Position numbers and translations under genes: made by a program | The notes under the pieces: model-generated | What the model was told of the DNA's origin: nothing | Database searches by the model: none | Seen by the model: the letters and a program-made list of their open reading frames with translations, nothing else | NCBI GenBank assembly: GCA_002490665.1 | Contig: DKUL01000014.1 | Coordinates: forward strand, 41,632 to 105,631 | Reading direction: 5' to 3' | DNA: 64,000 bases | DNA from: Lachnospiraceae bacterium UBA7205 | GTDB lineage: Bacteria; Bacillota; Clostridia; Lachnospirales; Lachnospiraceae | Shown: in pieces, positions 42,071-51,402 of the stretch | How the letters are laid out: each line of letters opens with the position of its first letter | How positions within the stretch are numbered: position 1 is the stretch's first letter

Positions 42071-44140
42071 TCAATCAATTATTATACATACCGGACTTCC
42101 ATCAGAATGCGCGGCATATAACAGCTGTTTTTTATCTGTCAGTATGCCAATCCGGTAATTCCCTGATTGTAGTCCGTCCTTTTTGAACCGCAGCTGTATT
42201 CCCGAAAGCGCCGCATTTGTCGTCCCTCCCCGCAAAGCGCCATTCCCATCGCCCGCAAACAGCGCCGCCACATCTTCGCGAAGCTTCGGCAGAATGTCAA
42301 ACGCATATACCACCGGTACATCTTCCCTGTCATTTATCAGCCAGATTTTCGCAGTAACCCGCGCATTGTCATGGTATCTGCGCACAAACCAGCCGTTTAT
42401 CGTCAAAACCCCGTCATCTTCCTCGATGCTGTCTATCCTTGCCATGAGCAGATGATACCCGGTCAGCCTGTCGTACAGCTTTCCAGCCACACGCCACTTT
42501 TGATGCAGACGGCTGCGGAGACCGTATTTCCGAAAAACCGCATCCCTGTCCGCATCGCCCGGGCACTGCGGCGGCACAACCTTGTCGCACGCATACAGGT
42601 ACTCTGTATGATATGCCGCATCCTTTTTCCACTGTACCAGATTGGGACTGTAAAACGGATCCTTTGCCCGCAATGCGGGATACCGTTCATACAGACGCCG
42701 TTTCTCATTTTCCAGCCGCCTGGCCTTCTCAGGGGAAGTGTCCTGTCCGCGGCTGAGCGATTCATGGTGCATGAGCACGGCATCATTGACCTGCACATTA
42801 AAATACCCCTTTTGATACAGGGAAAAGCAAAGCGCCACATCATTGTACGCCACCGGGAATGCCGGGTCAAAGCCGCCAGCCTCCTCGAACACGCTGCGCC
42901 GGATTAACATACACGCAGCGGTAACCGCCAGCATATCATAGGTTTCCGTATTATGCCCATGGTACAGACAGCCTTCGTCCGCCATGCCGCCCAGCTTGTG
43001 CACCGGTCCGATTCCCATGTTCGTGATTCCTGCATGCTGTATTCTATAACATCCGCTATCTTTCTCATCCGACGGATAATACAGCTTTGCGCCGACTGCG
43101 CCGACATGGCTTTTTTCGGCATACTGCATCATATGACCGAGCCACTTTCCACCCTCCCTGTCCATCACCTCGATGTCATCATTCAGAAAAAGGAGATACC
43201 TGCCGTTGGCAATATGCGCCCCCATGTTGCACATCGCAGAAAAATTAAATTCCATTTCCTGATAGAGATACTGGATGACCAGCCCGGCGTTTTCCTTTTT
43301 CAGCGACTCAATTACATCTGTTATCCACATTTTTTGTTCGGGAATGCTCCCATTATCCACAACAATGACTTCATAATTGGAATAACGTGTGTATTTTATG
43401 AGGGACACAAGACATTTTTCGAGCACCCTGGCATTATCCTTGCTCGGGATAATAACCGACACCAGATCGCCGGACGCTGCGAAGGCATTCCATGTCCTTA
43501 TTTTATCCGAGTGCCATGTCTGATACGCACTGTCAAGCTTGTCATTTGTGTACAGGACTTTCGGAATATGCACGACACTGTCCCTTTTATCCCGCAGCGC
43601 ATCCATGAAAACATGGTATACCAGCTCATAAATGTCAGGCGGCTCCCTGTCTTTGTCACGGTATGCCCCAAGCAGCTCCCAGACCACGTCCGCCCTGACC
43701 GCAAAGATACTGCCGACATAGAAAAACGATGCAAGTGTATCCGGCGAAAACGCCGGCTTAAACCACGGAGCCCCCCTGTAGTCCGCCGCCCCGGTGCACG
43801 GATGGCCGATGCTTGCGAACGTGTCGTCCGCAATGCCGTAAAGTGTTTCCAGACTGCCCCTGTAATCCTCGTCCGCATAGACAAGAACGACATCATCCTT
43901 TCGTGAAAATACCTCGGAAACCATTTGCTCCGCATATGCCGACAGTGTACCGCCCTCCTTCACAAACAGGCAGACCGACTCAGCCGAATGCTCTCCGGCA
44001 TATGCCACACTGTCCGTACACGAAGAAAAGGGAAGCCTGAAAATCCGCTTCCCATACTGCCCGTCAAGCGCCGTCTCCTGCTGTTCCAGCCATTGCAGGT
44101 ACGGTGTCTTCTGTGCAAAAAGTTCCTGTAAATACTGCAT
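42071..44140 (-). CDS. Family-2 glycosyltransferase with C-terminal beta-rich domain
   Basis: 689 residues. Residues about 1-220 look like a diverged GT-A-like region with LVYADEDY. The main GT-A domain (about 225-500) has DLVSVIIPSKDNARVLEKCL, VIVVDNGS, LLFLNDDIEVMD and GGFDPAFPVAYNDVALCFSL. The last 120 residues (about 565-689) form a beta-rich module (VLTINGWFVRRYHDNARV ... LREDVAAL) that is also found at the end of the next glycosyltransferase (44153-46237). GGAGG precedes the ATG. No membrane helices. Substrates unknown; part of the rhamnose-type polysaccharide cluster. Confidence 0.85.
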   Translation of the reverse strand: MQYLQELFAQKTPYLQWLEQQETALDGQYGKRIFRLPFSSCTDSVAYAGEHSAESVCLFVKEGGTLSAYAEQMVSEVFSRKDDVVLVYADEDYRGSLETLYGIADDTFASIGHPCTGAADYRGAPWFKPAFSPDTLASFFYVGSIFAVRADVVWELLGAYRDKDREPPDIYELVYHVFMDALRDKRDSVVHIPKVLYTNDKLDSAYQTWHSDKIRTWNAFAASGDLVSVIIPSKDNARVLEKCLVSLIKYTRYSNYEVIVVDNGSIPEQKMWITDVIESLKKENAGLVIQYLYQEMEFNFSAMCNMGAHIANGRYLLFLNDDIEVMDREGGKWLGHMMQYAEKSHVGAVGAKLYYPSDEKDSGCYRIQHAGITNMGIGPVHKLGGMADEGCLYHGHNTETYDMLAVTAACMLIRRSVFEEAGGFDPAFPVAYNDVALCFSLYQKGYFNVQVNDAVLMHHESLSRGQDTSPEKARRLENEKRRLYERYPALRAKDPFYSPNLVQWKKDAAYHTEYLYACDKVVPPQCPGDADRDAVFRKYGLRSRLHQKWRVAGKLYDRLTGYHLLMARIDSIEEDDGVLTINGWFVRRYHDNARVTAKIWLINDREDVPVVYAFDILPKLREDVAALFAGDGNGALRGGTTNAALSGIQLRFKKDGLQSGNYRIGILTDKKQLLYAAHSDGSPVCIIID

Positions 44141-44152
44141 CCCGTCCTCCGA

Positions 44153-46237
44153 TTATTCTATCACCAGCTGTTTTTCCATGCTCCGGTACAGCCGCTGCCG
44201 CGAGCATCCGTCCTTTGCGGTCATCCACAAGTCATAGGTACCGGCAGGAAGCGCCCCTTCAAATATCCAGTTGCAGAACCCCGTCAGCTCCACATTGGTC
44301 TCGTCCGGAAGAATCGCCGCCACATCCTTGCGGTAACGCTTCTGAACCGGCAGCTCCCACACGCGCCCGCTGCCGTTTACCAGCAGAATCTTGAACTGAT
44401 AGCGCGCGTTGTCCGCACCAGGCACATATGCCCAGCCCTTCATCAGGTAATACGCCTTTTTCTTCTGTCCGTTCTTCGTCACTGCCTTTGCGAAATGTTC
44501 CCTGCCGCAGTCCTCCACGACAATCTGAATCGCCTGGTTCATGGACTCCAGCTCCGGCAGCTTCTTTGCCTCCGTAAGGATATTGTCACTGTCAGATATA
44601 TTGACAAGCTCATACCCCTCAAGCCACCGGCAGCTGTAGTCCGCCTCCCCGCCGTTTAACAGCGTGCCGAGAAACGGATCCTTCCTGTAAAACTTTGGAT
44701 GGCGTTTATAAAGCACGTTTTTCTCTGCCATCAGGCGCCGCAGCTTGCCCTCGTCCTGCAAGTCGTCGCCACGGCTGAGCGACTCATGGTGGTACAGCAC
44801 GACATCATTGCGCAGGACATTATACAGTCCCTTGCCGCACAGGCGGAAGCACAAGTCCACATCATTGTATGCCACGGCAAGCCCCTCGTACAGCCCTCCC
44901 ATGGCAATGTAGTAATCCCTGCGCATCAAAAGGCATGCAGCCGTGACGCCAATCATGTCATAGACAAAGCGGTTCCTGCCATAGTAGTATGACACACTGT
45001 CATCAAACTGTTTGAGCTTATGTCCCGGTCCTGATACCGTATTATTGACCCCTGCATGCTGTATCAGGCTGGAATCGGGGTACAGCAGCTTGGCGCCGAC
45101 TGCACCGACGTGCTTTAGCGATGCCTGCCCTGTCATCCTGGTCAGCCAGGAATCCTCCACTGCCTCCATGTCATCGTTGAGCAGAAGGACATACTCGCCT
45201 TTCGCCTCCTTCACGCCAATGTTGCACATATGGGAAAAATTAAACGCCATCGGCATGTAAAGGTAGTGGAACGGGTAATCCTGCCGGAAGTTTTCCAGCC
45301 CGATACGCACCCTTGCCGTGCTTCCGTTGTCCACTACCACAATCTCAAAGCTGGGGTAATCTGTATGTTCATAGATTGAGCGGATACACTGCCTGAGCAC
45401 TTCCAGATTATCCTTTGAAGGAATCACAATGCTCACGAGCGGCTTATCCACAAGGTCATATACCGGATAGGAGATTCCGGTCTTTTCATCCGGAACCATT
45501 CTGGCATGCAGGCCGCGCCTTGCAAACGCGCTCTCGCGGATAAAATCATATGCGCGCCCGACCCCGATAAAATCAGTCGCATGCATCAGTGATTCCTCGA
45601 TTGCGCTCCTGCTGTCCCCTGTTCTGTAGGCATGAAACAATATTTTTTCGATATGTCCGGGACGTTTCCCATGTTCTGTCGCCTTGAGCGCAAAGTCGTA
45701 GATATTTTTCCGGTAGTCCTCGTCGCCGAGCCATTCCAGTCCCATGCACGCTGATTTGCGCACCGCAAAGATACTTCCAAAATAGAAAAAGGAAAACAGC
45801 GTGTCCGGAGACCACATCGGTTTCGTCCATGGAAAAATGCGGTGCGCACTCTCATCGCCTTTTCCCTCAGCCGCATCCTGCCCAAGCATCCACACATCCT
45901 CATCCGCATAGACAAGGTTTACGTCCTTATGGGAATCAAAATACTGCATTATCTCCCGAAAAGCACTCTCTGCCACCCTGCCCTCCGCAGAGACAAACAC
46001 AACATATTCCTTGTCAGGACTCACCCCGGCAAGCGAAAAATTCCTGCCGCAGTTCTCCATATACACAACCTCAAGTGAGGGATAGGATTCCTCTTTTGTA
46101 TCTGACGCACTGCCCTGCTCATTCTCCTTTATCCATAAAAGATAGGGGTCTGTCTGATAGCGCAGTTCTCTCTGATATTCCTCAATACAGTTCTTATAAA
46201 GCCTGCCCTGTATGGCGTCCTTTATCTTTCCAAACAT
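44153..46237 (-). CDS. Family-2 glycosyltransferase with C-terminal beta-rich domain
   Basis: About 694 residues, same architecture as the gene at 42071: a first diverged domain with LVYADEDVWMLG, a main GT-A domain (PLVSIVIPSKDNLEVLRQCI, VVVDNGSTARV, LLLNDDMEAVEDS, GLYEGLAVAYNDVDLCFRLC), and a C-terminal beta-rich module (LMKGWAYVPGADNARYQFKI, YRKDVAAILP). The two probably arose by duplication. Start at 46237 (MFGKIKDAIQG) because GGGG lies six bases before it; upstream ATGs are too close to this ribosome site. It ends 12 bases before the start of its paralogue. Confidence 0.85.
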   Translation of the reverse strand: MFGKIKDAIQGRLYKNCIEEYQRELRYQTDPYLLWIKENEQGSASDTKEESYPSLEVVYMENCGRNFSLAGVSPDKEYVVFVSAEGRVAESAFREIMQYFDSHKDVNLVYADEDVWMLGQDAAEGKGDESAHRIFPWTKPMWSPDTLFSFFYFGSIFAVRKSACMGLEWLGDEDYRKNIYDFALKATEHGKRPGHIEKILFHAYRTGDSRSAIEESLMHATDFIGVGRAYDFIRESAFARRGLHARMVPDEKTGISYPVYDLVDKPLVSIVIPSKDNLEVLRQCIRSIYEHTDYPSFEIVVVDNGSTARVRIGLENFRQDYPFHYLYMPMAFNFSHMCNIGVKEAKGEYVLLLNDDMEAVEDSWLTRMTGQASLKHVGAVGAKLLYPDSSLIQHAGVNNTVSGPGHKLKQFDDSVSYYYGRNRFVYDMIGVTAACLLMRRDYYIAMGGLYEGLAVAYNDVDLCFRLCGKGLYNVLRNDVVLYHHESLSRGDDLQDEGKLRRLMAEKNVLYKRHPKFYRKDPFLGTLLNGGEADYSCRWLEGYELVNISDSDNILTEAKKLPELESMNQAIQIVVEDCGREHFAKAVTKNGQKKKAYYLMKGWAYVPGADNARYQFKILLVNGSGRVWELPVQKRYRKDVAAILPDETNVELTGFCNWIFEGALPAGTYDLWMTAKDGCSRQRLYRSMEKQLVIE

Positions 46238-46282
46238 ACTCATCCCCACATTACCCGTCCTAGCCGTGACTGTGCCCACCAG

Positions 46283-48397
46283 CTACTGACGGCCTTTCAT
46301 CCTAGCTTTTATAAAACCCTTGGTTTTTGCAACAAAGTCCTCTTTTGCAGCCGCCCCTGCAAGCTGGGCAGCAAGTGCCTGCGGCAGCTCCATGACCTCC
46401 AAATCGGCAATGAGCTTCCTGCCGCCTGCCACGTCAATGGCAAGGTTCGGATCCTCGGTGTCAAACACCAGCGTGCCGCACGCCTGCCAGACGCCGTTCG
46501 TCTCAATCACGTCCGCCGTGTACAATCGGTCGCCGACACGCAGCTCCTGGATGTTCACGGCACACCGGTACGAACATGGGTCAATCCGGATACGCACGGC
46601 ATCGTCCGGTATATCATACGCAAGCCGCAGATACCGCTCGGCAAGGAAACAGTCCATCAGCCTTACGGAATTCTCCTCACTGAAGCCCGCGCCGTAGTCC
46701 ACATAAATCTGCGCCACAAACTTTATATCTGAGTAATTGTAGTACGTAAGCATGCCTTCCAGTGCATATGCCCTGTTCCCAATCAGCTCCCGCATATTTT
46801 CCGCCGAGGAATGATTTCCCGTTATCTCCATCTGAAACTTACGCTCCTGCGCAATGGCTTCCTGCAGCTGCTCATCCGTAAGCTCCAGAATATCCCGCAT
46901 CAGCAAGTCTTCACATGCCTTGCGCATGCCGCCTCCGAGCGTGTAATTATAGAATGCGCGGAATATGATGTCGCGTGACGGAACATGCCTGTCCAATGTC
47001 CACTCATAGTCAATGACATGCCACCGCTGCGCATCCCCTTCTCCGTCCACAAGGATATTCGGAAAAATAAAGTCAATATTGCTCGCCTCAACGGCATCCT
47101 CATTGTAGCCCGCCCAGTACATATACTCGTCAATCAGCGTCTTAAATCCCTGTACGTCAGCCCGCGCAAGGCATTCATCCAGCAGCGTCTCAAGCGTCCT
47201 GCCGTTACAGAAGGAAAACGAAAGACCCTGACTGGCATCCTCCCCAGTCTCCCTGCACACATTGATGGCAATCTTCGTACCCTCATAGCGGCTTGACAGA
47301 CAGTCATAGGCACGTCTCGTATGCATCAGGTGCCCGCACGCTGCCTCTGTGTCGGGCAGCTTCTCCACATGGAGCTTTCCCGGCGCATCCCGCACAATCA
47401 AGGTGCGCACTGCCCACCTGGCAGCCCTGTCATTGGAAAATTTCGCATAGACCACATTCGGCGCACCACCGACCACCAGCAGATACGAGTTGGAAAACAG
47501 CGGGAATTCTTTCTCGTCAAGAATCTCGTCGAACACCTGTTTTTCATCAAACAAAAGCACGCGCTCCCTGTCAAAATTCCTGAGGTTGTTGCAAAGCTCC
47601 CCCTTTTTGGGAAGATAGCGGTCCGAATAGATTGTCGTCATAAACTTGTAATCCGGATACGGATAATAGAATGCATATTCATGAATGCCGGTCTTTTCCA
47701 GAATCTGTTCCAGTCCATGACGCGTAAAGGTACGCGCCGTGCCCCCTGTATGGTATCCCTCCAGCCCGGAAAAATAGGTTCCCAGGTGATCCTCCCTGCA
47801 TCCTGCCCAGTACTTCAGGCCAAACTTGTTCTCAATGGCAATGACAAGACGGCCGTCAAGCTTTCTGTGGCGGTTGCATATCTGCATAAAATCCTCATAC
47901 GGCGTACTGCCGCCAATATATGCCTGCCCATACTCAAACACGCCGACAAGTAGCACATAGTCGTAATCAGTGTCAAGGTGCGGCTCAATGTCCTTGAAGT
48001 TTCCAACCATTATCGTGATGTTGTCCGCATCGCGGTTACGGTATGCATTCACCATGCTGCGCTTTTTGGACAAGTCGACACAGGTGACACTGCCTGCCCG
48101 TTTCGCCAGCGCTCCTGTAATCGCTCCGCACCCCGCGCCAATCTCTAGCACCTTGTCCGTCTTTTTGAACGGAATCCAGTCGATGACATTGGCACGCAGC
48201 GGAGAAAAATGGTAAAATACCGGCCAGCTCTTTTTCTCCTCGATAATCTCCGGAAAGCGTTCTGCCGGATTGTTCCTTGCAATGTCCAGCATCTCATCCT
48301 CTATGTCACCGTCCGAATAAAAATCCTGTCCCGAATAGTACGTTAGGTTCAGTGTAACACTGCCTATCTTCTCCTGTTTTATCCCATCCTCTGACAT
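46283..48397 (-). CDS. Methyltransferase fused to a kinase-like domain, possible chain-terminating enzyme
   Basis: 704 residues. Residues about 60-250 are a class I SAM methyltransferase with motif I VLEIGAGCGAITGALAKR (83-100) and VTCVDLS. Residues about 300-520 look like a protein-kinase/aminoglycoside phosphotransferase fold: a beta-rich N-lobe, then NIDFIFPNIL (Asp442, Asn447) and VIDYEW (Asp463), which match the catalytic-loop D-x4-N and the metal-binding Asp. Residues about 590-670 are a beta-rich tail. WbdD of E. coli O9a has the same order and caps a polysaccharide with methyl and phosphate. Placement directly after the Wzt-like ATPase supports such a role; this is inferred. The kinase assignment needs a profile search. 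Start set by GGGGG upstream. Confidence 0.72.
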   Translation of the reverse strand: MSEDGIKQEKIGSVTLNLTYYSGQDFYSDGDIEDEMLDIARNNPAERFPEIIEEKKSWPVFYHFSPLRANVIDWIPFKKTDKVLEIGAGCGAITGALAKRAGSVTCVDLSKKRSMVNAYRNRDADNITIMVGNFKDIEPHLDTDYDYVLLVGVFEYGQAYIGGSTPYEDFMQICNRHRKLDGRLVIAIENKFGLKYWAGCREDHLGTYFSGLEGYHTGGTARTFTRHGLEQILEKTGIHEYAFYYPYPDYKFMTTIYSDRYLPKKGELCNNLRNFDRERVLLFDEKQVFDEILDEKEFPLFSNSYLLVVGGAPNVVYAKFSNDRAARWAVRTLIVRDAPGKLHVEKLPDTEAACGHLMHTRRAYDCLSSRYEGTKIAINVCRETGEDASQGLSFSFCNGRTLETLLDECLARADVQGFKTLIDEYMYWAGYNEDAVEASNIDFIFPNILVDGEGDAQRWHVIDYEWTLDRHVPSRDIIFRAFYNYTLGGGMRKACEDLLMRDILELTDEQLQEAIAQERKFQMEITGNHSSAENMRELIGNRAYALEGMLTYYNYSDIKFVAQIYVDYGAGFSEENSVRLMDCFLAERYLRLAYDIPDDAVRIRIDPCSYRCAVNIQELRVGDRLYTADVIETNGVWQACGTLVFDTEDPNLAIDVAGGRKLIADLEVMELPQALAAQLAGAAAKEDFVAKTKGFIKARMKGRQ

Positions 48398-48452
48398 CCT
48401 AATCCCCCATTCTGCCATCACACGCTCCAGGAACTGGTCACAAATTACCTGA

Positions 48453-49769
48453 TTAACAGCCCCTTACTGTCACCCTGGAATCCATATCATAATATCCCAC
48501 CGTATTTTTGTCTGATACGACCGTCACATCCAGCGCGTCATAGAGCCGGTGGTATACCTTGAAATCGTTTCCCTCATAGCCTGTCACGCCAAAGGATATC
48601 AGGTATTCACCGCCCTGCAGTGACATTTTCTGTGTGAATGCTATTTCTTTCCTGTCGCCTGCCTTGACCGGTTCCAGAAACGCCTTTTCAAACATGGTGT
48701 TTGTACCCGTTATCTCCGTCCCCTTTGCCGTCTTTATGGAAAAGGCAAAAATTGGCGCCGGCAGGTCACTGTGAAAAGTCACTTTCATGTGAATCGTAAA
48801 TTCCATTCCTTTGATGATGGAGTTTGTCCGCGTTCCACGGTCATCCTCAATATAAATCTCGTCTATCGCGGCATCCTTCGTCCCATACTCGAGCGTTTTC
48901 ATATTCAGCCCGTTCACGGTACTGTCCGTCCGCGCCTTTTTCTGCGCCGCGGCTTTCGCCTGCACTGCCTCCTGAACCTCTGCGTCATTCAGCAGACTCT
49001 GCTCCGATTCCGGCAGCTCGTACTGGCCGACAAGCACACGCTTAAAATCATCAATCATGTCCTTTGGCAGCCCTTCCCCAAGCTTAATGCCCTGGTTCAG
49101 AAGCACCACCCTGTCACAGTACTTCGCGATACTGCTCAGGTCATGGCTCACAATCATGATGGTTTTGCCCATCTTCTTAAATTCTTCAAATTTGTGATAA
49201 CATTTTGCCTGAAAAAAAACATCGCCCACCGAAAGCGCCTCATCCACAATCAGAATCTCGGGGTCAATATTAATCGCCACGGAAAAGGCGAGACGGACGA
49301 ACATGCCACTCGAGTAAGTCTTTACCGGCTGGTGCACGTAATCCCCGATATCCGCAAAGTCAAGGATGTCGGGAAGCCTTCTGTCAATCTCCTCCTCGGA
49401 AAAGCCGTTCATCGTGCCGTTGAGATAAATATTTTCAAGGCCGGAATACTCCATGTTAAAGCCCGCGCCAAGCTCGAGCAGCGCCGAGATTCTCCCAGCA
49501 ACCCTGACTTCACCGCTTGTCGGGTTTAAGACGCCTGTTATAATCTTTAATATGGTGGATTTCCCGGAACCATTTGTCCCGATAATCCCGACACACTCCC
49601 CCTGCCTGACGTCAAAGCTGACGCCTGACAGGGCAAAATGCTCATGATATTTCTTTTTTCTCGTGAAACCCAGCGCTTCCTTTAAGCGGTCTGTCGGCTT
49701 GTCATACAATCTGTACACCTTACTCACATTGTCCACCGCAATCGCGGACTGTGTATTCTTATCGCTCAT
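48453..49769 (-). CDS. wzt: Polysaccharide ABC exporter ATPase with Wzt-type C-terminal domain
   Basis: About 438 residues. Residues 1-245 are the ATPase: Walker A GIIGTNGSGKSTILKII, signature TYSSGMFVRLAFSVAI and Walker B EILIVDEALSVGD, in the TagH/RgpD/Wzt group. After a charged linker (about 255-295, QEAVQAKAAAQKKAR), residues about 300-435 form a beta-sandwich-like domain (IDEIYIEDDRGTRTNSII ... GGEYLISFGVTG), which matches the place and style of the Wzt C-terminal carbohydrate-binding domain. In Wzt of O8/O9a systems that domain recognises the capped chain end. Start at 49769 chosen by GGGAG eight bases upstream. Confidence 0.85.
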   Translation of the reverse strand: MSDKNTQSAIAVDNVSKVYRLYDKPTDRLKEALGFTRKKKYHEHFALSGVSFDVRQGECVGIIGTNGSGKSTILKIITGVLNPTSGEVRVAGRISALLELGAGFNMEYSGLENIYLNGTMNGFSEEEIDRRLPDILDFADIGDYVHQPVKTYSSGMFVRLAFSVAINIDPEILIVDEALSVGDVFFQAKCYHKFEEFKKMGKTIMIVSHDLSSIAKYCDRVVLLNQGIKLGEGLPKDMIDDFKRVLVGQYELPESEQSLLNDAEVQEAVQAKAAAQKKARTDSTVNGLNMKTLEYGTKDAAIDEIYIEDDRGTRTNSIIKGMEFTIHMKVTFHSDLPAPIFAFSIKTAKGTEITGTNTMFEKAFLEPVKAGDRKEIAFTQKMSLQGGEYLISFGVTGYEGNDFKVYHRLYDALDVTVVSDKNTVGYYDMDSRVTVRGC

Positions 49770-49794
49770 ATCCTCTTCTCCCAAAACATCCGCA

Positions 49795-50796
49795 TTACAG
49801 TACATCCGCAAAATGAACCTTGAGTCTCCGGAATATCAGTGCACCGATGCCAAAGAACACAACTGTTACAATCCAGAAGTACGAAGTCGAATAAAAATCC
49901 TGCCAGAACCACTTTTTGGCAAACAGCGTGTCGCGATATCCATTTACAATATAAAACACAGGATTGATTTTGAGTATTTTTTGTAACACCGGACTTTTAT
50001 CCAGCATGGAAATGTTCCATAAAATCGGGGTTGCCCACATGCCGACCTGCAGCATGATATTGATAATCTGCGTCAGATCCCTGAAAAAGACGACAATCGC
50101 ACATGTTGTGTAGCTTAACGCAAGCACAAACATAAACATGCAGAACGTGTAGTAAAGAAGCTGCAGCAGATGAATCCCCGGCGCATATCCGTAAGCAAAA
50201 TATACCACAAGCATAAAAGAAACAAAGAACAGGTGGACAAACGATGCCGCTATCAGTTTTACAATGGGTATGATACTAATCTTAAACACGACCTTTTTCA
50301 CAAGGTAGCTGTACTCGAGAAGCGAGGTCGTACCATTGTTAATCGCCTCGCTAAAATAGAACCACGGCACCAGCCCCGCAGTCAGCCAGAGCACATAGGG
50401 CGCCTCCACGCCGACAGCCAGTATCTCCTTCTTGTCCTGCCCCATCACATGCCCGAACACAAACCAGTATAACAATACCGTCACGACGGGCTGTGTAAAC
50501 GCCCACACGCGCCCGAGGTAAGAGCCGGCATAACGGTTCTTGAAATCATTTTTGGAGAGCTTCCATATCAGTTTTCTTGACTGCCAGAGCTCCACCGGAA
50601 GCGTCACCAGCCTGTCATAAAACCTGTGGAAAATCGCAAGCGCGCCCACAATGATAAAGCAGGCAATCGCCTTTTTAATCCACTCCTCATCCGGGTCGGC
50701 AAGCGGATTGTGATGGATTAGGATAACTGCCGCAAGTATGATGGACGCAAGCGTCACCAGCAGCTTGACTGTCTTTTTGGATAAACCCTTTTTCAT
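49795..50796 (-). CDS. wzm: Polysaccharide ABC exporter permease
   Basis: 333 residues. ABC-2 type membrane protein with the TagG/RgpC/Wzm pattern: two N-terminal helices, WKLSKNDFKNRYAGSYLGRVWAFTQPV, and a C-terminal part with WATPILWNIS and NPVFYIVNGYRD. The first 80 residues with two extra helices make it longer than the usual 260-270. It should form the channel for the lipid-linked polysaccharide with the Wzt-like ATPase, whose gene follows after 25 bases. Its ATG overlaps the rfbC stop (ATGA). Confidence 0.9.
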   Translation of the reverse strand: MKKGLSKKTVKLLVTLASIILAAVILIHHNPLADPDEEWIKKAIACFIIVGALAIFHRFYDRLVTLPVELWQSRKLIWKLSKNDFKNRYAGSYLGRVWAFTQPVVTVLLYWFVFGHVMGQDKKEILAVGVEAPYVLWLTAGLVPWFYFSEAINNGTTSLLEYSYLVKKVVFKISIIPIVKLIAASFVHLFFVSFMLVVYFAYGYAPGIHLLQLLYYTFCMFMFVLALSYTTCAIVVFFRDLTQIINIMLQVGMWATPILWNISMLDKSPVLQKILKINPVFYIVNGYRDTLFAKKWFWQDFYSTSYFWIVTVVFFGIGALIFRRLKVHFADVL

Positions 50797-51359
50797 CGTC
50801 TAAATTCCTTTATTCCGCCCCACAGCTTATCTTTGTCAGAAAAAATCAGCTCCATTCCGTCCGGTACCGGCCATTTTACCCCGATATCCGGGTCGCTCCA
50901 CAACAGACCGCCCTCGTCATTCGGGTGGTAAAAGTCCGTACATTTGTAGCAGAACTCCGCATACTCGGACAGAACCAGAAAACCATGGGCAAAATTCTTG
51001 GGAACAAAAAACTGCTTCTTGTTTTCCTCAGACAAAAGCACCCCGTACCATTTTCCAAATGTCTTTGAACCTTCCCGCAGGTCGACCGCAACGTCAAACA
51101 CCTCGCCCCGCACGGCGCGGACAAGCTTATCCTGTGGAAATTCTTTCTGAAAGTGGAGTCCCCGCAGCACACCCCTTTTTGACGCGGACTGGTTGTCCTG
51201 GACAAATACCTGGTCAATGCCTGCCTCCTTGAAATCATTGTAGTTGTATGTTTCCATAAAATAACCCCTGTTATCACCGAACACTGCCGGCGTAATCACT
51301 TTCAGTCCCTCTATGACCATCCCGTCAGCCACACATTCCTCTACTGTAATCTTTCCCAT
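50793..51359 (-). CDS. rfbC: dTDP-4-dehydrorhamnose 3,5-epimerase
   Basis: 188 residues. Cupin-fold enzyme of dTDP-L-rhamnose synthesis. Catalytic His is in KRGVLRGLHFQ, further motifs are AVRGEVFDVAVDLR and FAHGFLVLSEYAEFCYK. The start MGKITVEEC at 51359 has AAAGGA upstream. The stop overlaps the permease ATG by four bases, so epimerase and exporter are made together. Length is normal. Confidence 0.93.
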   Translation of the reverse strand: MGKITVEECVADGMVIEGLKVITPAVFGDNRGYFMETYNYNDFKEAGIDQVFVQDNQSASKRGVLRGLHFQKEFPQDKLVRAVRGEVFDVAVDLREGSKTFGKWYGVLLSEENKKQFFVPKNFAHGFLVLSEYAEFCYKCTDFYHPNDEGGLLWSDPDIGVKWPVPDGMELIFSDKDKLWGGIKEFRR

Positions 51360-51402
51360 AATTTCATGATTCCTTTCCAAAATTGCATTTTCTATATTTC
51401 AT

